The notes: generated from the letters alone by a model not told the origin. DNA of 37,050 nt from Bacillota bacterium (GCA_023420115.1 JAEZWR010000069.1:1-37050), one strand, 5' to 3'; numbered from the stretch's first letter, positions 1-8,250 are shown. Numbers and translations: made by a program.

Positions 1-110
1 TCATCACCCTTCATCAGCGTAAGTTAATAATTACCCTATTTACTACTCTTACACCACAACAAAAAACAACTAAGCCAAAAGAGAATTTCGCACAAAACAC
101 AATAATATAT

Positions 111-142
111 AAAAAAACCTACCCTAAAATATAAGGGTAGGT
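111..142 (-). terminator. Intrinsic terminator of the acid phosphatase gene
   Basis: A perfect 9-bp stem (arms 117-125 and 134-142) with an 8-nt loop is followed on the minus strand by seven T residues. It lies 37 bases past the phosphatase stop codon. Confidence 0.92.
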
Positions 143-178
143 CTTTAAGCTACTTATTAATATTCACTAAATAAAAAA

Positions 179-1150
179 TTATTTCTCAATTGGCTTGAGT
201 GCCTTGTCTCTAGCTTCAAGCTTGCCAACTGTATCTAACTTCTCTGGGCCATACAATGCTGATTCAAAACCACCATACATTGGATTTGGGAAAATGATGA
301 ACTTATTACCAAACTCAGCCTGAAGCTCCTCGAACTTGCTAAGTCTCTCACCAAGATCCTTCTTAGAGAAATCTTCAAAATCATTGATATTATCACCAAA
401 GAGCATGATAAGATCATTTTCTTCTGCCACCTTTTGGCGACGAGCTGTCTTACCTGTCTTATCCTCTGGATCTTTTAGCATAACATGATCTTCACCTTGT
501 ACAGGAATACCCTCACTCTTGAGATTCTCAATTGTATCATTCAGAACATTTACGCCACGATCAGAAATATAATAAATCTGCACGCCCTTTTCATCGGCAT
601 ATGTCAAGAAATCTTTGGCACCAGGAACTGCTTTTGCCACCTTAAGTGCACACCACTCATCCCAAGTCTTAGGATCAAAACCCTTTCCTTCTCTAATATT
701 TGTTGCCTGATAAGGACCATTGTCGAGAACAGTTTCATCAAGGTCAAGTGCAATAGCAAGAGGCTTATCACCCTTTTTAGCTAGTGCCTCATCGAGACGA
801 ATTCTCGCAAGTGCATAACCCTGAATAAATAGGCCACGCATCTCTGCTGAATTTTGCCACCAGTCAACAGCCAACATTGTCTGCTGTGCAAGTAATTGAT
901 CAGCTGTGAGATGATAATCACCCGTCTCTTCACTAACGCTTGTCGCTTCTTCCGAAGCACTCTCTGTTTCGCTCTCAACCTCTGAACTTGACTCAAGTTC
1001 AGATGAACTCTCTTTAGACTCTTCAACTGTTTCAACAGTAGTTGAACTCTCATCAGAAGAAGCCTCTTCAGCCCTTAATAAACCTAATGGAAGGATCAGA
1101 GCTGAGGCCAATAATAGACCTAATGATTTCTTTAAAAATGATTGTTTCAT
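179..1150 (-). CDS. Secreted 5'-nucleotidase / acid phosphatase, e(P4) family (HAD class B)
   Basis: Predicted to remove phosphate from nucleotides or NMN outside the membrane. The HAD motifs are visible: ALDLDETVLDN near residues 134-144 (nucleophile Asp136, acid/base Asp138), YYISDRG near 193-199, and the acidic GDNINDFED near 252-260. The upstream WWQNSAEMRG and QGY segments are typical of the e(P4) group. The start at 1150 is chosen because AAAGGAG lies 7 bases upstream; the frame stays open to 1213, but without a ribosome site and before the hydrophobic leader. The leader (residues 1-28) ends LLRAEE and has no Cys, although family members are normally lipoproteins. About 50 Ser/Glu/Thr-rich residues separate it from the enzyme domain. 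It is a single-gene transcript with a strong terminator. It may feed the nucleoside transporter further along; that link is inferred. Confidence 0.9.
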   Translation of the reverse strand: MKQSFLKKSLGLLLASALILPLGLLRAEEASSDESSTTVETVEESKESSSELESSSEVESETESASEEATSVSEETGDYHLTADQLLAQQTMLAVDWWQNSAEMRGLFIQGYALARIRLDEALAKKGDKPLAIALDLDETVLDNGPYQATNIREGKGFDPKTWDEWCALKVAKAVPGAKDFLTYADEKGVQIYYISDRGVNVLNDTIENLKSEGIPVQGEDHVMLKDPEDKTGKTARRQKVAEENDLIMLFGDNINDFEDFSKKDLGERLSKFEELQAEFGNKFIIFPNPMYGGFESALYGPEKLDTVGKLEARDKALKPIEK

Positions 1151-1330
1151 AGCAAGCTCCTTTGCTAAAAATGATAAGCATATATTAGCACTTTGCTTGT
1201 GCTTTTTGAACAATTTTTAAGCACCCCAAACCGTTACTTTATTTCATTCTGTATTAAAAATATCTACTATATGGATATATAAGACAAGGACATAAAATAG
1301 AAACGAAAGCACAAATACAAATAGTAGCCC

Positions 1331-1368
1331 CAAGAAAAGAGTCCAATCAATAAAAATTGACTGGACTC
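1331..1368 (-). terminator. Intrinsic terminator of the malic enzyme gene
   Basis: A 13-bp stem (1339-1351 with 1356-1368, one G-U pair) and an AAAA/TTTT loop, followed on the minus strand by TTTTCTT. It lies about 55 bases past the malic enzyme stop. Confidence 0.88.
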
Positions 1369-1423
1369 AAATTAAGTCATATAACTTAGGAAGCTTTTGA
1401 TAATCATCAAAAATCTTAACGTG

Positions 1424-2614
1424 CTACTTTTTTATCCTAGCCACTCCAGTATCAATCGCAGCTGCAGAAACAGCCGCAGAAACAGCCTCGCACACCCTCT
1501 TGTCAAAGGCATCAGGTAAGATTCTATCTTTACTCAATTCACCATCCTCAAGAATAGAAGCAAGTGCCATAGCCGCCGCAATATTCATCTCTTGGTTAAT
1601 TTCAGAAGCTCTAACATCAAAAGCCCCCCTGAACACCCCTGGGAAAGCCAGAACATTGTTAATCTGATTTGGAAAATCTGATCTACCTGTAGCAACAACA
1701 ACTGCCCCTGCTCGTATCGCTTCGTCTGGATAAATCTCTGGAACTGGATTAGCACAAGCAAAAACAATTGCGTCCTTATTCATGCTCTCCACCATCTCGG
1801 CATTTACAACACCGGGAGCAGACACACCAATAAAGACATCAGCCCCTTTCATTGCATCAGTCAAGCTACCCTCTAAATTATCAGGATTAGTATATTCAAG
1901 CATCTCTCTTTTTGTTGGATCTAAATCAGTCCTACTCTTTGAAACAATCCCATTTCTATCAGTGAGAATAATATATTTAGCACCTGCCGCTAATAGGAGC
2001 TTAGCAATAGCAATTCCTGCCGCCCCAGCCCCACTAAATACGATCTTGACATTTTCTAGTTTTTTACCAACTACTCTGAGTGCATTGAGAAGACCTGCCA
2101 AGGTAACTATAGCTGTTCCATGTTGGTCATCGTGGAAAATTGGTATATCGCAACGCTCCTTTAACTTCCTTTCAATTTCGAAACATCTTGGAGCAGCAAT
2201 ATCCTCAAGATTAATTCCAGCAAAACTTCCTGAAATGTTATAAATTGTATCAACTACTTCATCGACATCTTTTGTCTTAAGACATAAAGGAAAGGCATCA
2301 ACATCGGCAAAAGCCTTAAACAAAGCACATTTTCCTTCCATAACTGGCATACCAGCCTCTGGTCCGATATCTCCTAATCCAAGTACCGCAGTTCCATCCG
2401 TAACCACTAGTGCTAAATTGTGGCGCCTAGTTAAATCATAAGACAAATTTTTATCTTTTTTTATTTCTAAACAGGCTGCAGCGACACCTGGCGTATATGC
2501 TAGAGCTAAGTCCTCTTTAGAAGCAACAGGAACCTTAGCTACGACTTCTATTTTTCCTGCCCACTCATAGTGTTTATCCAATGCTAGTTTTGAATAATCT
2601 TTTTTCTCTGCCAT
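1424..2614 (-). CDS. Malic enzyme, short bacterial form (NAD(P)-dependent, decarboxylating)
   Basis: Converts malate to pyruvate and CO2 with reduction of NAD(P)+ in the cytoplasm. At 396 residues it matches the short bacterial form, without the phosphotransacetylase extension of MaeB. Visible signatures are YTPGVAAACLEI near residue 41, TDGTAVLGLGDIGPEAGMPV around residues 72-91, the metal and substrate segment FHDDQHGTAIV near 160, and the Rossmann loop VFSGAGAAGIA near 191. The C-terminal part carries NNVLAFPGVFRGAFD, also typical of the family. The start is fixed by GGAGGA placed 4 bases before the ATG. The gene stands alone between its own terminator and a long AT-rich spacer. The cofactor (NAD or NADP) cannot be read with confidence. 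Confidence 0.95.
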   Translation of the reverse strand: MAEKKDYSKLALDKHYEWAGKIEVVAKVPVASKEDLALAYTPGVAAACLEIKKDKNLSYDLTRRHNLALVVTDGTAVLGLGDIGPEAGMPVMEGKCALFKAFADVDAFPLCLKTKDVDEVVDTIYNISGSFAGINLEDIAAPRCFEIERKLKERCDIPIFHDDQHGTAIVTLAGLLNALRVVGKKLENVKIVFSGAGAAGIAIAKLLLAAGAKYIILTDRNGIVSKSRTDLDPTKREMLEYTNPDNLEGSLTDAMKGADVFIGVSAPGVVNAEMVESMNKDAIVFACANPVPEIYPDEAIRAGAVVVATGRSDFPNQINNVLAFPGVFRGAFDVRASEINQEMNIAAAMALASILEDGELSKDRILPDAFDKRVCEAVSAAVSAAAIDTGVARIKK

Positions 2615-2690
2615 ACTTCCTCCGATTTTTGCTATAAATTTAATTAATTAAATCAAGTTTTATATAAATTCAACTTTTGAATCAAAGTTC

Positions 2691-2708
2691 AAAAAAGCGC
2701 TGCCTGCG
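2691..2708 (+). repeat. Dispersed intergenic element, copy 1 (divergent)
   Basis: AAAAAAGCGCTGCCTGCG, a diverged copy of the motif AAAAAAGCACTCCCGCG found in five other intergenic gaps of this window. It lies 77 bases upstream of the malic enzyme start. Confidence 0.5.
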
Positions 2709-2735
2709 TTAAATTTCTCCTTAGATTTAAGTTTC

Positions 2736-2807
2736 CTTCATAAGCTCATTTGTCGCCTCGTTTATAACTTAATTAACAATCTCATTCATAGCTTCACTTA
2801 TAGCTTA
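2736..2807 (-). repeat. Imperfect 36-base tandem duplication
   Basis: Two directly adjacent 36-base units (2736-2771 and 2772-2807) match at roughly two thirds of positions. Read on the minus strand, both begin with TAA and then give similar residues (AISEAMNEIVN and VINEATNELMK), with many differences at third codon positions. It looks like a decayed coding repeat, but no gene is supported. Confidence 0.4.
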
Positions 2808-3354
2808 ATATTGAAATCATTGTAATACATTATGATTAAACTTCAACATTGGGAAGGTTTGTGTATTAGTAAATGATATCCACACAGAAAATATTCAAAA
2901 TAAGTATGTAAAAAATCTCTCGAAATATTAAGGACTTTTTTCCCACTATACTAAACTTTTTTCACAAGTACTTGACCCCCCTAAAAATAAAACAAAAGAC
3001 CTCCACTTCGGTTTTTACCCATTTACCGCTCACTAAATCATGTCTAATTTGTTAACATTATGCATGTTTTTATGAATTACATCTTTATAATTGTATATTC
3101 GATGAATTTTACCCATCATTAAGCGAAATCAACTAAAAAATTTTCTTTACACGAGATTTTTTTGTATTAAACTTACAAGTGTTTAAGAGCTCTTTAATTT
3201 GAGAATTGTTGGAAATTCCTCTTTTTTGTATTTTTACTCTTAACTCTAGATATTTAAATCTTCTGTTATCTTTAAGAATACCTCAAAGCAAGCCTATGGC
3301 AGGAAATACGCTACCTGGTAAATTGGTGGTAAGTAGAAGTATGTGAGGTACAAA

Positions 3355-3444
3355 ATGAAAAAATTAAACAAAACATTAGCAACAGCTCTATCAAGTTTAT
3401 TAATTTTCAGTTCATTAAACAATGTTAATGGAACTCTGCTATAG
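3355..3444 (+). pseudogene. Signal-peptide fragment, out of frame with the C39-like peptidase
   Basis: ATG at 3355, after GTGAGGTACAAA, opens a 29-codon frame. It encodes a Lys-rich start and a hydrophobic core (MKKLNKTLATALSSLLIFSS), that is, a signal peptide, and stops at TAG 3442-3444. The peptidase body that follows is in another frame, open from 3429. One extra base between 3429 and 3441 would join the two and give a plausible ...VNA signal peptidase site just before NSAIDRSD. The intact paralogue at 5261 has exactly this arrangement in one frame, so this is the true N-terminus of the next entry. Confidence 0.75.
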
Positions 3445-3461
3445 ATCGTTCAGATAGCATA

Positions 3462-4088
3462 ATGTCATCTGTAAGTAATTCAGAAAAATTGGCTAGTAAT
3501 CATACTCCAAAATGCAAACAATTAGAGCTACAAACAAAATTTGGTAAATCATTTAGAAATAGTGGAACAAAGCTTCTTCCAACAGTAGTTAATAAAGGAC
3601 AAGAAACAGACTATTGGTGTGCACCTGCAGCTGTACAAATTGCTTTGAGTGCTAAAATGTCTAATCCACCTTCGCAGTCCACAATTGCAGCAGCAATAGG
3701 CACTACTGCAAATGGTACAAACTTCAGTGTAGCAATTAATAGATATATGAATAGATTAATTCATGGCTCAGGAGATGGTTATGAGTTACGTTGGTGTGGA
3801 AATACAAGTCAACAACAATTATTTAATTGTGTTGTAAATAATATTGATCAAGGCTATGCTCCAGTAGCAAATGGTTGTTCAAAAGGAAATTGGAGTGAAG
3901 ATTCTTACATTCCTGGTTATCCCCTAACTGACATTTGGCATTATGTTGCTGTTACTGGTTATAAACCTGGTTATGTCCAAATTGCAGATCCTGCATGGAA
4001 GCTTCCTAGCTTTAATATCCAAAAATACTACTTTTTATCAATACGCGAATTTAGAGCATTTATTAGTGTTCGTGGAATTTTTTGGTAA
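3462..4088 (+). CDS. C39-like (papain-fold) cysteine peptidase body, N-terminus frameshifted
   Basis: A 208-residue frame resembling the C39-like peptidase family (Peptidase_C39_2 type). The catalytic set is complete: Cys53 in DYWCAPAAVQ, His160 in DIWHYVAVTGY and Asp176 in QIADPAW. The ATG at 3462 has no ribosome site. The frame is open back to 3429 and reads NSAIDRSDSIMSSVS, which aligns with NRSDDIINNVSEDEK of the paralogue at 5261. The real gene therefore begins at 3355 and is split by a frameshift; as it stands, the protein is unlikely to be secreted or well translated. It is followed 27 bases later by the anchored protein gene, so the three genes look like one operon. Substrate is unknown. 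A sequencing error is the main alternative to a real mutation. Confidence 0.75.
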   Translation: MSSVSNSEKLASNHTPKCKQLELQTKFGKSFRNSGTKLLPTVVNKGQETDYWCAPAAVQIALSAKMSNPPSQSTIAAAIGTTANGTNFSVAINRYMNRLIHGSGDGYELRWCGNTSQQQLFNCVVNNIDQGYAPVANGCSKGNWSEDSYIPGYPLTDIWHYVAVTGYKPGYVQIADPAWKLPSFNIQKYYFLSIREFRAFISVRGIFW

Positions 4089-4115
4089 AGATCAAAGAAT
4101 AGATGGGATATGTTT

Positions 4116-5231
4116 ATGAATAATAATCTAGAAAAAAATGTCAAATGGATAGGGTCAATATGTATCGTTTCATTTTTTTTACTTGCTTGTATTTTTAAAT
4201 GTTTCGCAGCTACTACTGAACTTCAAAAACTAGACGTAAATATTCCGATAGAGTTTGGAGATGACGATGCGAGCATCCTAGCCATCCAAAATGAAGACAG
4301 TTTAATAATGCAACTTTACCCTCGTTTCCCAAGTAAAAATAATGTGGATCAAGCCTCAAAAAAGATTATAGCTTTTCACCCTAGTACACAAAGAAGCGAA
4401 AATCTCATCGACCTGTCGAACGAGGAAAACTTGAGTATCAATCAAACAAAACTTTTATCATCACAATATCTTTTAGCTAGTCTCAAAAATCTCAGTGATA
4501 ATAGTTATGAGATGAGACTCTATAATTTAAAAGATGGAAACTATGAACAAATCGAAGTCTTAAATAATGTTCCTGAAAATGCATACTTTGTTTTTGATGC
4601 TGTTGCAACTGATGAAATAATTTATATCTCCCAACTTGACTATGATAATAGTGAAAATCCAGACTACTATATGTACACTTGGGATGTAAATAAAAAAGAA
4701 TTTACTAAGACTGAACATAAATGTGGCTCCTTTGTAAAAGACGGCACAAACATTTGGCTTATGTATCAAGATGACAAAGGGCGATATATTGAAAACTTAA
4801 ACAGTGGTGAAAAGAGCTATCCAGATAATAATCAGGATGTCATAGGTTATACAATTTTAAACAACAAGAAACTCTGTATCTATGATAATCAATATAAAAT
4901 TGTCGATGCGGATACCCAAGAAGTCTATTACGACGGAGAAAGTCTCTATAAAGATAAGCCCTATAATTTCTTTGGCTTGCAAAATAGTCTAAGTTATATT
5001 TCACCACTAGTAGCAGGAGCTGACGAAGTTCCACTCATAAGAACCAGTGGAGATAAGGTAGAAACAACGACTTTAAAGTATCCTTTAGCTTCAATCGATG
5101 AAGAAAATAAGTTTGTTAGGCAAATCTTTATCGCTTCCCCCGATAGTGACTGTTTTCTATTAGCAAGTCTCTTGTTTAATGGAGAAGAGGCACCAGAAGT
5201 AAGAATAGACTTGTACAAAGACGTTCAATAA
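4116..5231 (+). CDS. Membrane-anchored or lipid-anchored extracytoplasmic protein, family not recognised
   Basis: I do not recognise the family. The protein has a short N-terminal stretch with one hydrophobic segment (about residues 11-30), containing FFLLAC, which could be a lipobox, or otherwise a membrane anchor. The remainder, about 335 residues, is hydrophilic. It has repeated short beta-like segments with aromatic residues (for example YYMYTWDVNKKEF, NIWLMYQDDKGRY and KLCIYDNQYKIVD), suggesting a beta-propeller-like fold; that is only a guess. Start 4116 is preferred over 4110 because GGGAT lies at normal distance from 4116 but too close to 4110. The gene sits between the two C39-like genes, 27 and 29 bases from them, so it is probably cotranscribed and may be their partner or receptor. 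Confidence 0.7.
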   Translation: MNNNLEKNVKWIGSICIVSFFLLACIFKCFAATTELQKLDVNIPIEFGDDDASILAIQNEDSLIMQLYPRFPSKNNVDQASKKIIAFHPSTQRSENLIDLSNEENLSINQTKLLSSQYLLASLKNLSDNSYEMRLYNLKDGNYEQIEVLNNVPENAYFVFDAVATDEIIYISQLDYDNSENPDYYMYTWDVNKKEFTKTEHKCGSFVKDGTNIWLMYQDDKGRYIENLNSGEKSYPDNNQDVIGYTILNNKKLCIYDNQYKIVDADTQEVYYDGESLYKDKPYNFFGLQNSLSYISPLVAGADEVPLIRTSGDKVETTTLKYPLASIDEENKFVRQIFIASPDSDCFLLASLLFNGEEAPEVRIDLYKDVQ

Positions 5232-5260
5232 AGTCTTTTAATAATGAAAGGAGAAGAATT

Positions 5261-6022
5261 ATGAAAAAGACAAATAAAATCGTAGCAATATTAAGCTTAG
5301 TACTGGGCGCAGCTTTTTTCGCCTCGCAAGCTAATATTTATGCAACTTATTGGCCAGAGAATAGGAATCGCTCAGATGATATTATTAATAATGTTTCTGA
5401 AGATGAAAAAATCGCTAGCCAACATACGGAGAAGGCACACGCACTCAATGTCGGCGATCAAACTTTAGATTATGCACGGTATAAATTAGGTGTTGTTGTC
5501 AGTCCTCAAGTCAAGGAAAATTATGGTGCCCCAGCTGCTGTTCAAGCAATTTTGAAGAAGCATGGTATAGAGCGCAGTCAAGAGTCTCTAGCAGAAGAAC
5601 TTGGAACGACGTCAACTGGAACTTTAGTGCAAAATATCGCGCCCGTTCTCAATCGAGCAATTGGTTGGGATGAGTACCCCGCAGATGGTAAACCTGGCTA
5701 TAGGTTGGCACAGCTCAGGGTTGGAAACAAAGAGGATAGAGAGCTTTTGCAAAAGAGGATTGTTCAAGATTATTTATATGGTGATCCTGTTATTTTCTTG
5801 GCTAACTCTTCTTACTTGGGCAATGAGTACTCTGAAGGTGATCACTATTATGTCGGTAATGGTTATCGCTTCGCAATTGGCAAATTGGGCTGGCACTTTC
5901 AGGCACTTTTCTTTGACACTCAGGCAGTAGCCTACGATTCTTATTATGGTTATGAACAATATGAGTACATTGCCGATTTGTGTGAAGCGATTGAAGTAGC
6001 AGGTGGATATTACATTTGGTAA
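5261..6022 (+). CDS. Secreted C39-like peptidase homologue lacking the catalytic Cys
   Basis: A 253-residue secreted protein with a clear signal peptide (residues 1-28, ending ANIYA) and a strong ribosome site (AAAGGAGAAGAATT before ATG). It is a paralogue of the C39-like protein at 3462: NRSDDIINNVSEDEKIASQH aligns with the same region there, and NYGAPAAVQAIL aligns with the active-site segment YWCAPAAVQIAL. At the position of the catalytic Cys it has Gly89. His195 (GDHYYVGNGY) and an Asp (219, FFDTQ) are kept, so the fold is probably intact but the enzyme inactive. It may bind the peptide or cell-wall ligand that the active copy cuts, or compete for it. It is the last gene of the locus, followed by a strong hairpin. 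Confidence 0.75.
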   Translation: MKKTNKIVAILSLVLGAAFFASQANIYATYWPENRNRSDDIINNVSEDEKIASQHTEKAHALNVGDQTLDYARYKLGVVVSPQVKENYGAPAAVQAILKKHGIERSQESLAEELGTTSTGTLVQNIAPVLNRAIGWDEYPADGKPGYRLAQLRVGNKEDRELLQKRIVQDYLYGDPVIFLANSSYLGNEYSEGDHYYVGNGYRFAIGKLGWHFQALFFDTQAVAYDSYYGYEQYEYIADLCEAIEVAGGYYIW

Positions 6023-6089
6023 GTTCTAGCTCTCTACACTTCATAAGATGAAGTTAGTTACATTCAACATATCTAACTTAGAATAAAAA

Positions 6090-6134
6090 AATACCGATTT
6101 TGAGTAGTACATTTTCCTACTTGAGATCGGTATT
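6090..6134. terminator. Bidirectional terminator between converging genes
   Basis: An 18-base arm (6090-6107) can pair along its whole length with 6117-6134, four positions being U-A or G-U pairs in the middle. The minus-strand product is followed by TTTTTTA, the plus-strand product by a weaker T-rich tail. It lies between the C39-like locus and the CDF transporter gene. Confidence 0.85.
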
Positions 6135-6178
6135 TTCATATATGTCATCATCGCCATCACCATCACCAAAAGACGCTC

Positions 6179-7510
6179 CTATTTTTTTTCTCCCATTTTA
6201 ACTTGACCAAATGGTAGGCCAATATTTCCTCTCTCTATCCTCACCACTACATTATCCCTTGGATTTTTAGCATAGAAATATGCTCTTATCTTTTCTGCTA
6301 GACGCTCATCATTTATATACTTCTTTGTTCTATTTTTTCTAAAATTAAGTAGAGAAGCAAATCTATCAAATAAGCCTTTAGGCTCCTTATCTCTCTCAGG
6401 TAGTCTCACATCGAAGCATAAATTTCTATAATATTTTCCCTGCAACAATCTAAAGTCATGAAGTGTCAAACTCTCATCTATGTCCTTTAAACATTTTGCT
6501 GTATAGAGCCTAGCATATTTTTCTTCGTAATTATAATTTTCTACTGGGTCAAGGTGGGCAACTAAGGAAATAGAAAAATGCTTGGCAATCTTCCTTTCAA
6601 CTCTGTCACTTATATCGTGAGCTTTTAATAAACTTAAATCACTGCGAACTTCTATATGAACAGTCGCAAAAACCCTACCAGGGCCATAGTCATATATGTA
6701 TAAGTCATGAAGGGCATTAATACCCTCAACAGCTAATATACTACGCTCTATTTTCTCCCTCTCCGCTGCACTTATGTCCTGTCCGAGCAGTCTATTAAAA
6801 ATATCTCTAAGAATTTTATAACCATTTATAGCAATAATCACAGCAATAAGTACAGCAGCAGCTGAATCAATAAAAGAAATTATATCTTCCATACCAGCAC
6901 CACTAATACCTATTCCAAGTATTGCAAACACTTCACCAAGTTTCGATTGAAGAAAAATAACAAGAAGCAATAATATGTCCATTGCAACGTCGCTAATACT
7001 ATCTAACGAAAAGGCTCTCAGCAAAGTAGATTCAGAAATTTTGGCAAAATAATGCGTTAACAAATAAAACAACAGCTTAATTAACACCGAAATTAAAAGA
7101 ACTAGAATCAGTGAAAATTCTAATTCAACAGCCCCGCCAACTCCTATTTTGATAATAGACCTATATATAAGCATAAAAGAGAAAGTAAAAATAAGGTAGC
7201 ACAGTGCAGTTCCACCTATATGTTCACTTCTCGCATGTCCAAAAGGGTGCTCTTTATCCGCGGGCTTACTTGAAATATAGAAACTAAACAAAGAGATACC
7301 AGCAGCAATACAATCTGTAAAATTATTTACACCATCTGCCTGTAGTGCCAACGAATTCTGAATAAGACCAATAACAATTTTAGAACTAGCTAATACACAG
7401 TTAATCAAAATATATAAAAGCGCAAAGCGAGATCCAAGCACACTGACAGCATCGCGTTCACCATATTTTTTGATAATAGCCTGATAATATTTTTGTAGCA
7501 GCAATTTCAT
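6179..7510 (-). CDS. Cation diffusion facilitator (CDF) family metal transporter
   Basis: A 443-residue membrane protein, probably a proton-coupled exporter of divalent metal ions. The N-terminal 230 residues hold about six hydrophobic segments with the CDF features SLALQADGVNNFTD near residues 53-66, DKEHPFGHARSEHIGG just after, and SLDSISDVAMDILL in the fifth helix. There the first metal ligand is Asp rather than the His usual in zinc exporters, so manganese or iron is possible; this is inference. The cytosolic part holds one ferredoxin-like domain (GINALHDLYIYDYGPG onward) and then a second similar one (LHDFRLLQGKYYRNLCFDV onward), a tandem arrangement I recall from other clostridial members. 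The ribosome site (AGGTGA) is weak and rather distant. It is transcribed alone. Confidence 0.88.
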   Translation of the reverse strand: MKLLLQKYYQAIIKKYGERDAVSVLGSRFALLYILINCVLASSKIVIGLIQNSLALQADGVNNFTDCIAAGISLFSFYISSKPADKEHPFGHARSEHIGGTALCYLIFTFSFMLIYRSIIKIGVGGAVELEFSLILVLLISVLIKLLFYLLTHYFAKISESTLLRAFSLDSISDVAMDILLLLVIFLQSKLGEVFAILGIGISGAGMEDIISFIDSAAAVLIAVIIAINGYKILRDIFNRLLGQDISAAEREKIERSILAVEGINALHDLYIYDYGPGRVFATVHIEVRSDLSLLKAHDISDRVERKIAKHFSISLVAHLDPVENYNYEEKYARLYTAKCLKDIDESLTLHDFRLLQGKYYRNLCFDVRLPERDKEPKGLFDRFASLLNFRKNRTKKYINDERLAEKIRAYFYAKNPRDNVVVRIERGNIGLPFGQVKMGEKK

Positions 7511-7635
7511 AAATAGCGTTCACCTAAAAATTAATCACAAGTTATTAGCTAAAAGTCGATTCACTTCGCTCAAGCAACTCACTTTATAAATTATTTGGCA
7601 GATTTTGTCACATAATCATAATAATAATTCAAAAA

Positions 7636-7682
7636 AGCAAGAAAATAGAAACCCCTGCCCTAGTGTACTATGCAGAGGTCTC
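7636..7682 (-). terminator. Intrinsic terminator of the Lys-rich protein gene
   Basis: An 11-bp stem (7648-7658 with 7672-7682, two G-U pairs) and a 13-base loop, followed on the minus strand by TATTTTC. It lies 35 bases past the stop of the gene at 7717. Confidence 0.75.
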
Positions 7683-7716
7683 ATCTAAAAAGAATAAAAT
7701 ATTTTATACTAAAAAA

Positions 7717-8127
7717 TTATTTCTTAGGCACTGATTTTGTAGATTTCTTGCTACTTGTCTTCTTTGCAGTAGCGGAAGTTTCACTCTTTGAAGCGCTCTT
7801 CTTCACTGTTGTCTTAGTAGACTTCTTACTTGTAGTCTTTGGACTGGACTTCACTTCGCTATTTTGGGCAAGAACCTCCTCAGCTCTCTCATCACCCAAA
7901 ACACGGCGAAGCCACTCTTCTGTTGCTTCCATATCAAGAACCGCTAATTTCTCCTCTGGATATGGAGAATTTGAGCCACCTAAACCAACAATGAAGAAAT
8001 CATCTTTACCCTTACGATAAAGAGTTTCTTTAAAACCATAATCTTCACCAAAATAACCGACTGTTTGGTCGCCGATATATTCAGCCTTTTCTGAGTCGTA
8101 AACTTTTCTGCCTATTTTTAATTGCAT
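7717..8127 (-). CDS. Small protein with Lys/Ser/Thr-rich tail, function unknown
   Basis: A 136-residue protein. The first 90 residues form a small globular domain (QLKIGRKVYDSEKAEYIGD, then ETLYRKGKDDFFIVGLGGS and MEATEEWLRRVLG). It resembles short uncharacterised proteins common in Firmicutes and their mobile elements that begin with a K-Y-D/N-T-E-T-A pattern; this comparison is from memory. The last 45 residues are almost only Lys, Ser, Thr and Ala with repeated KKS/KKT blocks, like the tails of histone H1-type proteins, so nucleic-acid binding is possible. The ribosome site AGGAGG lies 6 bases before the ATG. It has its own terminator and sits after the nucleoside transporter gene cluster. 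No signal peptide. Confidence 0.75.
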   Translation of the reverse strand: MQLKIGRKVYDSEKAEYIGDQTVGYFGEDYGFKETLYRKGKDDFFIVGLGGSNSPYPEEKLAVLDMEATEEWLRRVLGDERAEEVLAQNSEVKSSPKTTSKKSTKTTVKKSASKSETSATAKKTSSKKSTKSVPKK

Positions 8128-8233
8128 ACTTAGCCTCCTAATTATTTATCCGATTTACGTAATTTTATCAGAAATTATTATTTCTAAAAGTACAATAATG
8201 CATTTATCTCCATAAAATTAACACAAGTCTAAC

Positions 8234-8250
8234 AAAAAAGCGCTCTCGCG
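8234..8250 (+). repeat. Dispersed intergenic element, copy 2
   Basis: AAAAAAGCGCTCTCGCG, two changes from the motif AAAAAAGCACTCCCGCG. On the minus strand it begins four bases after the T-tract of the binding-protein terminator. Confidence 0.6.

Larger units (their letters stand above)
2615..3354. other. Long AT-rich intergenic region between divergent genes
   Basis: About 740 bases separate malic enzyme (minus) from the C39-like locus (plus). It holds one copy of the short dispersed element (2691-2708) and a 36-base imperfect tandem duplication (2736-2807). A 16-codon open frame at 3296-3346 has no ribosome site. The promoter of the plus-strand locus must lie here, but no convincing -35/-10 pair could be chosen in such AT-rich DNA. 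No RNA gene was recognised. Confidence 0.6.

Noticed and set aside
1782..2243. A 153-codon open frame on the plus strand, antisense to malic enzyme
   Set aside because: It lies wholly inside a well-supported gene, has no ribosome site, and its protein resembles no family; it is a shadow frame.
3296..3346. A 16-codon frame (MAGNTLPGKLVVSRSM) just upstream of the C39-like locus, considered as a signalling peptide
   Set aside because: No ribosome site and no leader; it ends 8 bases before the ATG at 3355. Could be revisited if conserved in relatives.
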